Assembly: GCA_951799445.1 (NCBI GenBank)
Contig: OX637292.1
Location: forward strand, 809,296 to 873,295
Origin: Pseudisothecium myosuroides
Taxonomy: Eukaryota; Streptophyta; Bryopsida; Hypnales; Lembophyllaceae
Length of the DNA: 64,000 bases
Direction of reading: 5' to 3'
Positions 11,966 through 23,300 of this stretch are shown piece by piece. Within the stretch, counting starts at the first letter, position 1. Each line of letters starts with the position of its first letter. The position numbers were made by a program, and so were the translations under genes. Under the pieces are notes generated by a model. That model made no database searches and had not been told where the DNA came from. It worked only from the letters and a program-made list of their open reading frames with translations.

Positions 11966-12466
11966 ATGCATCACGATGATCCGATTGCCGGAGAACCCGC
12001 GAGGAAGCGCCTGTGTCGCTGCACTCTCGGACTCGAGTCGACTTCCAGCTCTTCTTCAACTGCTCCGTCTATTGTTCTTGGTGCAGATGTCGGTCCCATT
12101 TTGTCCCCTCCGTCTTCCCTTCTTGTCCCTCTTTTTCTTCCTATCACACAGCCACCGTGGATCAGGTGTATGGCCACTACGCACCAGCTTTGTGCGGCTG
12201 CCTGTGTCACCCGGGAGAGGGAGGCGGTTTCTCAATCCTACCTGATACAGGACTTCACCGTCATCGTGCACCGTCCCGATTTGGAGCAATTGCTGCAACG
12301 AATCGCTGAACTGGAATCCGCCCTTCAACAGCTTTGCCGCAAACTCACCCGCGACGCTAACCTCACTTATGTTGATCATGAAGAGGACCTCTCCGGTGGC
12401 AGCAGGAGCATTGTGGAGCACAGGGCAGAAGACCGACAGGGCGAGTCGTCTGAGTCCTTGTTTTAG
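11966..12466 (+). CDS. Small hypothetical protein with predicted C-terminal helix
   Basis: An ATG-started ORF of 166 codons. I do not recognise the family. The N-terminal part is Ser-rich (a run of serines near residue 27) and contains a hydrophobic, Pro-rich stretch. The C-terminal part has a heptad-like segment, LEQLLQRIAELESALQQLC, compatible with a short coiled coil, followed by an acidic tail. It is read divergently from the OrsD-RecQ gene. Overlapping frames are also open, so a chance ORF cannot be excluded; the helical segment is the main argument that it is real. Confidence 0.35.
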   Translation: MHHDDPIAGEPARKRLCRCTLGLESTSSSSSTAPSIVLGADVGPILSPPSSLLVPLFLPITQPPWIRCMATTHQLCAAACVTREREAVSQSYLIQDFTVIVHRPDLEQLLQRIAELESALQQLCRKLTRDANLTYVDHEEDLSGGSRSIVEHRAEDRQGESSESLF

Positions 12467-12859
12467 TTCATCGACGAGTATTTGAATTTTTGGACTAAAG
12501 TTTTGGAAAGTTGACTACCATTTCAAAGGTAAGGACAAGCAAGTTCTTGAGTCGTGGATCTTTTTGTTATATTGGATAGGGCCTTTTTTGGAGGTGGTAG
12601 AGCGAGATGCATGTAGACGCTCGGGAGTAGTCTGCTGATCAGGTGTGTTGAGCTCAATTATGAAATACAAGAGTTTATCCAAATCGATGCAAAATTTGTT
12701 GGGTCCCGCCTTTCAGGGAGGGTCATTTCAATGCTTTTCAAATCGAGGAACTCGTATTGCTCAAAGTTATAAATTTGGATTCACACTGTTGGTTTCCGAC
12801 ATTTTTTGGAAAATGTTTTGAATCAACCTACTCCTATGTCCAGTCTTGTTCACGTTCTT
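12467..12859. other. Intergenic
   Basis: AT-rich sequence after the small ORF; nothing recognised. Confidence 0.4.
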
Positions 12860-13190
12860 TTTCAAGAGATTGGTCTTTGCTCCCTCGCTGTTGACATGCC
12901 AATATCCCTAAACCTTGATATCTCGACATCCTCATGTATCGATATCTCATCATCCTGATATATCGACGTTTCATCCTGGTCTTCGATCGCTGCATGTCTT
13001 CTTTTGTATTACACAAGTTTATTATTGTGCACCTTTCTTTTTTGGAAATTGTTCTCTGCTCCCTTGTTGCTGACATGTCGTTATTCCGACATATCGATAT
13101 CGAGATCACCCCAACACCAAGATATCGGGATATCTCTTCCTGCTCTTCGATCGCTCCATGTCTTCTTTTACAGTACACAATTTTTTAACA
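12860..13190. repeat. Tandem duplication, period about 179 bp
   Basis: Two diverged units start at ATTGGTCTTTGCTCCC (12869) and ATTGTTCTCTGCTCCC (13048) and end in TCTTCGATCGCT(G/C)CATGTCTTC. The middle of each unit is rich in GATATC and ATCGATAT words. Confidence 0.7.
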
Positions 13191-15080
13191 CCAATTCCTA
13201 GCACAGTGCTTCAACAACTTCTTTGAGTTTTTTTTGCCAAGTTTTGGGTTTGTTTTTGCAAGTTTTATCTTTTACTACAAGACTAGAATTTGTGGGTTTC
13301 CTGTGGGAGTGGTAGTTGAATGTGAAATGTGACTTTTTGCAAAATCAACATAATGAACCTAATATTTGCACCTGCACCGAATGACCCTAAAATGTAGTGA
13401 GTTAGGAACTAACCGATTTCACGAGTTACCATTTATAATATGATCTATCATTCAGGTGGTGGCACTATTGATTGAGCATAGCGGTACACGGCTTCCAAAT
13501 TGAAATCTTGGTGTTTTTGAATGTGACTTGCAACACAACAGTCGGGCCGATTCAGTCACACATGTTATCAACTTTTTATTGGCGAAATATTGAGAACCAT
13601 GAAAAGCTTCATCCATGGCGCGGGACGATGTTGTATGGGATGGATGCGTCGTCCTCTATGTCCACATTCCAACATGCCCATACACACCCATCCCCGTGTC
13701 CTCATGTCCCTATGCCCCCATGCGACCCCTTTAAAACCGTAAACCCTAAACCCCGATCTCGACGTCTTCACCCCAGTGGCGGAAGGTGCACCAATCGGTC
13801 AGGCGGTGCGACTGTGCGCAACACCGGCAAACGTGGCAGCGTAGCTTCGATCCTGCGCTTCGGTGCGCCGCGGGTAAAGCACGCGGAATGTGCACGGAAG
13901 CAGAGCGCAGTGAGGCTGAGCGAGTGCCGTCATTCATCGAGAAGGTGCTGCAGCCAATTGGGCGAGGACTGCTTTTGCCGCCCGCGAGTCACCCCCCCAA
14001 ACGAGGCCTCTGATCGGTTTTTTGGTGATCCTGCGACATCGCGACAGGTACAACTCTCTTCCCGTCGTGTATTCCCTTCTCTGAATGGTGCTCGCGACTG
14101 CGACATCGGCTCGGTCTGCAAGAAATTGAGAGTGCTAGAGTCGGGAGCTGCGCGACATCGGTTCGGGCAAACCGCGACACTTTGAGGGTGAGGAGAGCGC
14201 GGAGGCAACGACGTGAAGCAGTCGGGCATCGCACAGGTGCACATCTAAACCCTGAAACGGAACCCCGAGTCCAAGGAGAGCACTTCGGAGCGCGACAGCT
14301 CGTCGATGCCGCATGCGCCGTCACGTCGAGTCTCGACTAGGGAGTCGATGACAAGCTGAACCCTATGGCCGTCCCGAAATCTTAGCTGTGTACATTGCAA
14401 GATTTGGTGTATAGATTTCATGTTGATGAGTGTGCTCGTCGCATTGTCGATATCATCTCTCCTTCATCGTGCACATCAAAACCCTAATATGGATGTCGTG
14501 ATGAAGTCGTGATTGTTGTGTAGGTCGTGCATTTCGGGATGACGGGTTTGTTCATATAGCCCAGGGCTTTGCATTCCACCAGGTCAATTGCTTCTCTACG
14601 AGTTGTTTGCACCCAAAACCTTGTTGTCGCCTGTGGCACGTTGCTTTGGGTAGGACGAGTCTTACACACGTAGTAGGAAGTTTTGGGTCCGCGAAGTGAG
14701 TCTGATGTGTATGCAATTTATAACTCGCGACGGCGAACAGGACTTTTGATTTTGGAGACAGAGTGTTGACGGTATCGATTTCTCGGGCAATGAGATTACC
14801 GCGAGGGGAGTGAAGTCGATTTCTTGAGTGATTTCCACAAACTCAATTTCGAAACCGCTGGACTCCTTGGACAACAGCACTGGGACAACACCGTTTTCAG
14901 AACCGCGATATCGGAGCATTTGGCAGGCAATTGGCCCAATTGCGGATGTTTTGAGCACCAACAGAACTCATTGGAGTATTCCCATTTTGTAAGTTGTTCC
15001 TGAATTTATCCAAATCAACTTTTGTGGAAGCATATTTACTTGTTCGTCGGGGCTCTCACGTCGAGATGAAACCCTCGAAA
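13191..15080. other. Intergenic, no supported gene
   Basis: Includes a 237-codon plus ORF at 13472-14185 and a 99-codon minus ORF at 14662-14961, neither with recognisable domains. A telomere-type word stretch (AAACCGTAAACCCTAAACC) lies at about 13734-13752. Between 13740 and 14340 the sequence is GC-rich. Confidence 0.4.
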
Positions 15081-15084
15081 CCAA

Positions 15085-15640
15085 CCCCAAAACCGACTGC
15101 CGTGGGTCCCCACGGACCTGGACCGAGGTGGGAAAGACCGGGTGGAACTACGGTTCATCCGGGCGTAGTAACACTGAATCGGACCGGACCCGTGCATGAG
15201 ATGAGGTGGGAAAGACCAAGCAGAACCATGGTTCCCTCGGGCGTAGTACCACTGAACTCATCATTGGATGATGACTCAACAATCAGGTCCCCATAGGTCT
15301 GGACCAAGGTGGGAAAGACCGGGTGGAACCATGGTTCTCCCGGGCGTAGTACCATCGAGTTGGACCGGACCCATGGATGAGAAGAGGTGGGAAAGACCGG
15401 CTGGAACCACGGTTCCACCGAGCGCACTACCACCGAACTCATCACAGGATCTCGACTCGAAATCGGATTCCCATGGGTTTCGACCGAGATGCGAAAGACC
15501 AAGTGGGACCACGGTCCTCTCGGGCGTAGTAACATCGAATGGGACCGCACTCGTGGATGAGAAGAGGTGGGAAAGACCGTGTAGAACCATGGTTCTCACA
15601 GGCGCACTGCCACTGGACTCATCGGAGGAGGACAACTCGA
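15085..15640. repeat. Dimeric tandem repeat, period about 180 bp, coding-like
   Basis: The word GAGGTGGGAAAGACC or a close variant recurs at 15125, 15203, 15306, 15384, 15486 and 15564, so a 78-bp plus 102/103-bp dimer is repeated three times (periods 181 and 180). In the plus strand it encodes a RWERPxGTTV-type peptide repeat of about 60 residues. The first dimer is one base out of frame with the second and third, which read on in frame into the ATG region at 15805. The minus strand is also largely open. Confidence 0.8.
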
Positions 15641-16129
15641 TATCGGGGCGGTCCGAGGGACTGGTGCGCGATGTGCGGCTGCGAAATAATATAAATATTT
15701 TCTTCTCGATATCGTTGGGTTTCGGACCAAAGAATGATATGAACTTCTCATTGTCAATTTCTGAGTGCAGTACCCGCTTCAACCGTTGTTTGGGGGTTTA
15801 CGACATGATGAAGAGGGCCCGCAAGCCCAAGGGGTCGAGGCGAGATCCCAGTGAGAAGTGCGATAGGGAGCTAGAGTGGTGCGAGTCCTGTGAGTGAGGG
15901 GTGCCCAAAGACAAGGCCTCCCTGGACATGCACTTCTCCTCTAACCAATCGCACAAGCGGAAAAAGGCGCTGCACATGCTGGCGTCCTTCTTTGCCAAGC
16001 ACGGCCTCGACTACTTCCCCGCAGGTGCGTCCCATTGGTAGAATTCAGGGTCCTCGGGCGGGGTCATGGTGTGGTAAACTGCAGTCGTGCGAGGGTTGCG
16101 GTATTTGGATACGGACATCCCTCGATATT

Positions 16130-17290
16130 GAGGTGTCGGGACGTCGCGGTGGTGTGTCGAGACGCCAAAATGGCAACGTGCTCTACCACGAAACCGATAT
16201 GTCGGTGCCTAAACCCTAAAAACCGATCTAAAGGCTCCGATAGCTCAAAGTGTGGACGTTTGGAGATCCTCCCCCGCCCTCGGTGTCGGGGTGGGGTCTC
16301 GAGCTGCCTTCTCAAGGCGTCGAGGTGTTGAGATTAAAAACGCAACTGCGCCGGGGTGAGATGTCGGGGCTTCCAGTGCTGAGTTGGATTTTTTAGGTTT
16401 CGGGTATTGGGTGAGGTGTCCAAGTATTGCGCAAAGGTTCTGAGGTGTTGAGCCGGCATGTTTTGAGGGGGATGTCGGGATGTTAGAGGACCCTGAACTT
16501 GAACCCAAAACCAGGTTTGGCGTTGTCGATGTAGTGTTGGGGTGTTAGATGGTGGTTTCGAGGTATGGAGATGTTGTGGTGTCAAGCTCTCGGGCCTTTG
16601 GCACGTCACGAGGGTTCATCGAGATGTACGTAGATTTTAGGGTTGTACTAGCCGCGGAACCGAGTTGTCCGGACACCGAGGTGTGGAGGTGTTCGGATGT
16701 TGAGAGCCCGAGGTGTCCTCCATGTTGTAGTGCGGTGTTCGCATTTCGAAGTTTCGGGCTACCATCTCCAGGTGTCGGAGTTTTCAGGTTTCAGGTGTTG
16801 GGGTGAGGTGTCCGTGTATTGCGCCAAGGTGAGGGTGTCGAGATGTTGGAGGACCGTAAACCTGAACCCCAACCAGGTTTAGCGTTGTCGAAATAGTGTC
16901 GGGGTGTTGGGCTGTGGTTTCGAGGTACGAAGATGACATGGTGTTGAGGTTTCAGGCTGTTGGCACGTCGCGGGGGGTAATCGATATCTACGTTCAATAT
17001 AGGGTTGTACTGAGACGTGGAATCGAGGTGTAGAGGTGCCGAGAGCTCAAGGTGTCCTCGATGTTGGAAAGCGGTGTCGACGTCTCGAAGTGTGGGGCCG
17101 TCGTTTGCAAGTGTCGGGGTGTGGAGACTTCTGGTACTGTGCTGGGGTGTTCAGGTTTCGGGTGTAGGGGTGGTACGACAAGGTGCGAAGGTGTTTTAGG
17201 GGGTGTAGAATCGACGTGTATTATTGAAGTGTTGGAGATGTTGGGATGTCGGGGATTTTGCGGTGTTAGGGGACCTTGATCCCTCTAAAT
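16130..17290. repeat. GT-rich tandem repeats inside an intron
   Basis: Segments containing CCAGGTTT(G/A)GCGTTGTCGA recur at 16511 and 16873 (362 bp apart), and a GGGTGAGGTGTCC(A/G)(A/T)GTATTGCGC segment recurs at about 16408 and 16803. The strand is strikingly rich in GTGTCGGGGTGTTG-like words. At least two, probably three, diverged units. Confidence 0.65.
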
Positions 17291-17516
17291 CCTAAATTGT
17301 GTCTGGGGCTTGTCAATGTAGGTACATCGTACTTCTGCTCGATATGCTGCATGAGTCTTCCCAATAGTGTCGAAGTCCTACAGCATCACTTGGAGAAGTA
17401 CGCCGACAGACACGCACACGTCGTCAGAGTGCCGCCAATTGCCTTCCCCTCGACGGGCATGGAGGTGCTCGTGCGCAAGACGGTGAAGCTCGTGGACTTC
17501 GCCAGCACGAACGATG

Positions 17517-17521
17517 CCCTC
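17517..17521 (+). repeat. Target-site duplication, left copy (CCCTC)
   Basis: The five bases before the LTR start. The right copy, 33876-33880, reads CCTTC, a single C-to-T difference. Removing the element and one copy restores the host reading frame. Confidence 0.75.
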
Positions 17522-17752
17522 TGTCGCAATGTGAATTTTCGGTTTTTTGTAAGTTATCTAAATCTTTGAGCGGAAACCGTGATCTGGTATCCGGATTCAA
17601 GCAAGAGGTAACAGGAAACCGAAAATTAGTTACAGAACGGAATACTTGACAATTCGGATTTGATCTGAATCTAAACCGGATTAGAGTTGGAGCGGATCTG
17701 AGTTGGAACGGATTGGGTCAGGAACGGATTTGGTCATGATGACAGATCAGAC

Positions 17753-17760
17753 TATATATA
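17753..17760 (+). promoter_or_regulatory. LTR TATA box
   Basis: TATATATA about 230 bp into the LTR and about 280 bp upstream of the LTR ORF start. Kept in all four LTR copies (also 20627-20634, 30623-30630 and 40841-40848). Its place means that the LTR ORF is the first ORF on a transcript starting in the LTR. Confidence 0.75.
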
Positions 17761-18039
17761 GGTTGACCAATCCAGTGGCCACTCTTTTTCAATCTTTGTT
17801 TGCGGAAATCTTGGTCCAACTTGTACTTAGCCTCTCTTCCCAACGCTTTGCCTTCTTGTTTTGTGTTTGTGTTTGTGGGTGTGTGGTAGTGTGTTAGAGC
17901 GCGCAGCGCTATAGCATGTGTTGCAGGTTTAGAGGTATTCCGGTTGAGATCGGAAGAGCGACGGTGAGAAACGAGACGTGCGGCTAGGAGAGGGAAAGGT
18001 AGCCTCAGTGAAAATCCGGTTTTAGCACAGCTCGTGTCC

Positions 18040-19806
18040 ATGCCTCAGCTCCGCAAGAGTAGAGCAAGGTCGTCCAGTTCCTCCGCAGTAGAAGTGAAAC
18101 TCCGGAAGGTGTGTCCAATCATTCCAGCAGACGAGAAGGAAAAGGACAACCTGATAGAGGATCTCGCCAAAATGGGTTGCGGAGGGCTGATCGATAAACC
18201 CTGGGGGTGTAGGGAGGAACGGATGATTCGAGAGTTGTTGGGGAAACTCTCGAATCAGTTCAACAAGACCATCCGCGGAATTCCGGGCAGTTGGACGGAA
18301 GAGATGTGGAAGGCCGTGTACGAATTCCGGTCCGGAGGTCGAGGGATGGCCTCCTCGAAGGAGGATTACACTCGGGGGAAGTTCCAGAGCGACGTAGACT
18401 TGAAGGACGAGCACGCGGTCGCGGATTGTCTGGACGACCGGCATCGGAACCTTCTCCAGTTCCTGGTTCCAATCATCCACCCGGAGAAGCCGACGAGGGT
18501 GACCATCGTCATCGGGAACTTGATTTTTGGAGCCCTGAGCGGGGAACGGAAAGTAGACTGGGCCAGGATTTTATTCGATCTGGTCAACCGTCTAATTTTG
18601 AAGATCGGAGGAAGTAGACCGACTCCGTTGAGTCCCTACCTCGTCCATCTGTACAAGCACAATCAACTCCTCACGGATACGGAGGAGAAGGAGTGGAAGA
18701 CTCACAAGTCACTCCTGAAGTATGGAGAATCGGAATCGGAAGATGAGCAGGAGGAAGCAACCGGTTCCGAGGAGGAAGAAGAAGAAGAGGAGGAGCAATT
18801 CCGGCCGCAGCACAAGCGGCAGAAGACAACGCCTCCTCACCGGAGAGGAACCCCAACCCCTCCGGGTGAGACCTCCAATCTTGGGAAGAAACCGGATTCG
18901 CAAGAACCGGGTCCTTCCGGATCGGATCCGACAGATCCGTTCAACCGTCTGATCAACATCCTGAGCGATGTACGAGCAGACTGGACAGTGAAGAAGCTGA
19001 TTCTGAACCAGATCAGCGAGCTGGTGGAAGCACGAGCTGACAGCAACCTTGCAGGAGTGGTTGCAGACTTCATCTCCAGCCCAGATGAGATCCAGAAGCA
19101 AGAAGCAGAGATACGACAACTCCAGGAGGAGAATGAGTCGTTGAAGACGGAACTGTTGCTCCTCAAGGAGGACATGGCTACCACACGGGAGATGGCAGAG
19201 GCTACCCGAAAAGTAGCCGAGGACGTGAAGGTCACATTTGGGGCAACCGGAGAGGCCATCACCAAGTCAAAGCTGTTTGACGAGGGAGTCCTCAAGGAGA
19301 AGAAAATATCCGGAACCAGGTTGGTCCGGATTTTGACGGACTACTCCGAGAAGGTGGAGTTAGTCATGATGGAAGCGCGAGAGGCTGCAAACCGGATGGA
19401 GGAGAGCAGCCAAAAGCTGAACGGAGTAACGTTGTCACGGTCGTTCCATCTGTCCGACCTTTCAATGCCCGGATCTTTTCCCAACGTGGGCATTCCGACG
19501 GAAGGAAAGGATCGGACTCCCCAGTCAAAGAAGAGTGGGAGGAAGCTCGCGCACACCATCAATTTGGATTCGTCACCGGATCTCCCAGAACGTGAAACCG
19601 GGGAACGGAACCAGAACTTGACGGACGTTTTCGAGCAGCTGGGAACGGAGCCGCCTAGAAGTCCCACACTGAACCCGGGGAAAAATCAAAGTATGGATCT
19701 AACCCCAGATCAGGGTGAGGATCAAGATCAGAGCGTGGACCAAGGCGAAGACCAAGTCATGAATGAAGGAACGGATCAAGGAGTAGATCCGGTTATGATA
19801 GGGTAG
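18040..19806 (+). CDS. LTR-embedded ORF, intact copy
   Basis: 588 residues from ATG 18040 to TAG 19804-19806, wholly inside the 5' LTR. It is not Gag: Gag with zinc knuckles lies separately after the primer-binding site. Residues about 30-225 contain IPGSWTEEMW, LLQFLVPIIHPEKPTRVTI and GERKVDWARILFDLVNRLI; this layout resembles the 'putative plant transposon protein' domain found as an extra ORF in Athila/Tat elements (from memory). Then come an acidic Glu run, a basic HKRQK patch followed by Pro/Arg-rich sequence (possible nuclear signal), a coiled coil (IRQLQEENESLKTELLLLKE) and an Asp/Gln-rich tail with DQG repeats. Role unknown. The only one of four copies without a premature stop. Confidence 0.8.
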   Translation: MPQLRKSRARSSSSSAVEVKLRKVCPIIPADEKEKDNLIEDLAKMGCGGLIDKPWGCREERMIRELLGKLSNQFNKTIRGIPGSWTEEMWKAVYEFRSGGRGMASSKEDYTRGKFQSDVDLKDEHAVADCLDDRHRNLLQFLVPIIHPEKPTRVTIVIGNLIFGALSGERKVDWARILFDLVNRLILKIGGSRPTPLSPYLVHLYKHNQLLTDTEEKEWKTHKSLLKYGESESEDEQEEATGSEEEEEEEEEQFRPQHKRQKTTPPHRRGTPTPPGETSNLGKKPDSQEPGPSGSDPTDPFNRLINILSDVRADWTVKKLILNQISELVEARADSNLAGVVADFISSPDEIQKQEAEIRQLQEENESLKTELLLLKEDMATTREMAEATRKVAEDVKVTFGATGEAITKSKLFDEGVLKEKKISGTRLVRILTDYSEKVELVMMEAREAANRMEESSQKLNGVTLSRSFHLSDLSMPGSFPNVGIPTEGKDRTPQSKKSGRKLAHTINLDSSPDLPERETGERNQNLTDVFEQLGTEPPRSPTLNPGKNQSMDLTPDQGEDQDQSVDQGEDQVMNEGTDQGVDPVMIG

Positions 19807-20390
19807 TTAGGATTTTAGTTGTAAATATTTGGTAGTTAGGACCGGACCGGATTTGATCCGGTATGCCTGGTTTGGATCGGATGTTTTCCGGTCTGGTCGG
19901 CTCGGCGGGGACCGAAAGTTCCGCGCGGACTTTCCGGGCCGCTTTTTGTTGACTTTTGAATTTTAAAATGTATATTAGTCAGTCTCTGCGAAGGAGATTG
20001 GGAGTCTTTTCCCTTGAGTTTTTGTGCGTTTTCTATTGATTTCTTGTTGTACGTCTCTCCCGCACGTGGCAGGGCTGTTTTGATGAGGAGTTAGGAAGAT
20101 GTATGCAGATTCTGGAGAGATTTCTCCCCTTAGTGTGTTTGTTTTGCTCTTATGTGTATGTGAGTGGGTATTCTAAGTGTTGGGAGCGGATTCCAGTGCC
20201 TCAGCACCTCTATAGTTCACGATTCTAGGCGAGATAGCCGTTGTTAGGCTAGCCGGATAGGAAAGGAGTCCTTAGTTGCGCTAGAACTCCTGGATAGGAA
20301 ATCCGGTTGAGTGCCCGATCTCCCGTGAGGTCTCGTTGCCCTAGTTGGTAAACGGAAGAACTGTAGTTGATGTTGGAACGGACGGGTTCG

Positions 20391-20395
20391 CTTGG
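20391..20395 (+). repeat. Target-site duplication CTTGG of the nested solo LTR
   Basis: CTTGG precedes the nested LTR and recurs directly after it at 23884-23888. In the 3' LTR the same place reads TTCGCTTGGAACCACC without interruption. Confidence 0.9.
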
Positions 20396-23300
20396 TGTCG
20401 CAGTGCGAATTTTTGGTTTTTTGTAAGTTATCTAAATCTTTGAACGGAAACCGTGATTTGGTATCCGGATTCAAGTACTAGGTAACAGGAAACCGGAAAT
20501 TAACTACGGAACGGAACAGGTGACAATCCGGATTTGATCTGAATCTAAACCGGATTAAAGTTGGAGCGGATCTGAGTTGGAACGGATTGGGTCAGGAACG
20601 GATTTGGTCATGATGACAGATCAGACTATATATAGGCTGACCAATCCAGTGACCACTCTTTTTCAATCTTCGTTTGCGGAAATCTCGCTCCAGCTTGTAC
20701 TTAGCTTCCCTCCCCAGCGCTTTGCTCCCTTGTTTTGTGAGTTTGTTTGTGCGTGCGTGTTAGTGTGTTAGAGCGCGCAGCGCTTTAGCGTGTGTTGCAG
20801 GTTTAGAGGTATTCCGGTTGAGATCGGAAGAGCGACGGTGAGAAACGAGACGTGCGGCTAGGAGAGGGAAAGGTAGCCTCAGTGAAAATCCGGTTTTAGC
20901 ACAGCTCGTGTCCATGCCTCAGCTCCGTAAGAGTAGAGCAGGGCCGTCCAGTTCCTCCGCAGTAGAAGTGAAACTCCGGAAGGTGTGTCCAATCATTCCA
21001 GCAGACGAGAAGGAAAAGGATAACCTGATAGAGGATCTCGCCAAGATGGGTTGCGGAGGGCTGATCGATAAACCCTGGGGGTTTAGGGAGGAACGGATGA
21101 TTCGAGAGTTGTTGGGGAAACTCTCGAATCAGTTCAACAAGACCATCCGCGGAATTCCGGGCAGTTGGACGGAAGAGATGTAGAAGGCCGTGTACGAATT
21201 CCGGTCCGGAGGTCGAGGGATGGCCTCCTCGAAGGAAGGTTACACTCGGGGGAAGTTCCGGAGCGCCGTGGACTCGAAGGACGGGCATGCGGTCGCAGAT
21301 TGCTTGGACGACCGGCATTGGAACCTTCTCCAGTTCCTGGTTCCGATCATCCACCCGGAGAAGCCGACGAGGGTGACCATCGCCATCGGAAACCTCATTT
21401 TCGGAGCCCTGAGCGGGGAACGGAAAGTAGACTGGGCCAGGATTTTATTCGATCTGGTCAACCGTCTAATTTCGAAGATCGGAGGAAGTAGACCGACTCC
21501 GTTGAGTCCCTACCTCGTCCTTCTGTACAAGCATAATCAACTCCTCACGGATACGGAGGAGAAGGAGTGGAAGACTCAGGAGTCGCTCCTGAAGTATGGG
21601 GAATCGGAAGAAGAAAAAGAAGAACAAGAAGAAGTATCCGATTTCGAGGAGGAAGAAGAAGAAGAGGAGGAGCAACTCCGGCCGCAGCACAAGCGGCAGA
21701 AGACGACGCCTCCTCACCGGAGAGGAACCCCAACCCCTCCGGGTGAGACCTCCAATCCAGGGAAGAAACCGGTTTTTGGAGAACCGGGTCCTTCCGGATC
21801 GGATCCGACGGATCCGTTCAAACGTTTGATCAACATCTTGAGCGATGTACGAGCAGACTGGACAGTGAAGAAGCTGATTCTGAACCAGATCAGCAAGCTG
21901 GTGGGAGCACCAGCAGACAGCAACCTTGTGGGAGTGGTTGCAGATTTCATCTCCAGCCCGGATGAGATCCGGAAGCAAGAAGCAGAGATACGGCGACTCC
22001 AAGAGGAGAACGAGTCGTTGAAGACAGAAATGTTGCTCCTCAAGGAGGACATGGCTACCACACGGGAGATGGCGGAAGCTACCCGGAAAGTAGCCGAGGA
22101 CGTGAAGGTCACATTTAGGGCAACCGGAGAGGCCGTCACCAAGTCAAAGCTGTTTGACGAGGGAGTCCTCAAGGAGAAGAAAATATCCGGAACCAGGTTG
22201 GTCCGGATTTTGATGGACTACTCCGAGAAGGTGGAGTTAGTCATGATGGAAGCGCGAGAGGCTGCAAACCGGATGGAGGAGAGCAGCCGAAAGCTGAATG
22301 GAGTGACATTGTCACGGTCGTTCCATCTGTCCGACCTTTCAATGCCCGGATCTTTTCCGAATGTGGGCATTCAGACGGAAGGAAAGGATCGGACTCCCCA
22401 GTCAAAGAAGAGTGGGAGGAAGCTCGCGCACACCATCAACTTGGATTCGACACCGGATCTCCCAGAACGTGAAACTGGGGAACGGAACCGGAACTTGACG
22501 GACGTCTTCGAGCAGCTGGGAACGGAGCCGCCCAGAAGTCCCACACTGAACCCGGGGAAAGATCAAAGTATGGATCTGACCCCAGATCAGGATGAGGATC
22601 AAGATCAGAGCGTGGACCAAGGCGAAGACCAAGTCATGGACGAAGGAACGGATCAAGGAGTAGATCCGGTTATGATAGGGTAGTTAGGATTTTAATTGTA
22701 AATATTTGTTAGTTAGGACCGGACCGGATTTGGTCCGGTGTGTCTGGTCTGGATCGAATGTTTTTCGGTCTGGCCGGCTCGGCGGGGACCGAAAGTTCCG
22801 CGCGGACTTGCCGGGCCGCTTTTTGTTGACTTTTGAGTTTTAAAATGTATATTAGTCAGTCTCTGCAAAGGAGATTGGGAGTCTTTTCCCTTGAGTTTTT
22901 GTGCGTTTTCTATTGATTTCTTGTTGTACGTCTCTCCCGCGCGTGGCAGAGCTGTTTTGGTGAGAAGTTAGGAAGATGTGTGCAGATTCTGGAGAGATTT
23001 CTCCCCTTGGTGTGTTTGTTTTGCTCTTATGTGCATGTGAGTGGGTATTCTAAGTGTTGGGAGCGGATTTCAGTTCCTCAGCGCCTCTATAGTTCACGAT
23101 TCCGGGCGAGAAAACCGTTGTTAGGCTAGGCGGATAGGGAAAGAGTCCTTAGTCGCGCTAGAACTCCTGGATAGGAAATCCGGTTGAGTGTCCGATCTCC
23201 CGTGAGGTCTCGCTGCCCTAGTTGGTAAACGGAAGGACTTTAGTTGATGTTGGAATGAACGGGTTCACTTGTAACCACCTAACTTTGCACGGAGGGAACT

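Larger units (their letters stand above)
15805..17521 (+). pseudogene. 5' part of a Zn-finger plus TET/JBP-like dioxygenase gene, cut by a retrotransposon
   Basis: Exon 1 (15805-16024) starts at a double ATG and encodes a basic N-terminus and a CESC...H...H finger; donor GCAG/GTGCGT. Exon 2 (17322-17521; acceptor AATGTAG) joins in phase 1 and encodes a second finger, YFCSICC...HH...H. The reading frame stops at 17521, where a 16.35-kb LTR element begins, and resumes at 33881 after removal of one target-site copy. TGA at 15895-15897 falls inside the first finger, between its Cys pair and its His pair, and is one C-to-T step from CGA. The frame is open upstream to 15268 through the RWERP repeats, so the true start could lie further 5'. 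The 1,297-nt intron is filled with GT-rich tandem repeats. Confidence 0.6.
17522..20395 (+). repeat. 5' LTR, first part
   Basis: Starts TGTCGCAATGTG and runs to the CTTGG target site of the nested solo LTR. It carries the TATA box and the complete LTR ORF. The leader contains the 13-mer AGATCGGAAGAGC at 17947-17959. Confidence 0.9.

Noticed and set aside
13472..14185. 237-codon plus ORF
   Set aside because: No domain and irregular composition; includes telomere-type words and overlaps other open frames.
18040..19806. LTR ORF as the Gag protein
   Set aside because: It lacks zinc knuckles and the Retrotrans_gag pattern, both of which are present in the ORF after the primer-binding site.
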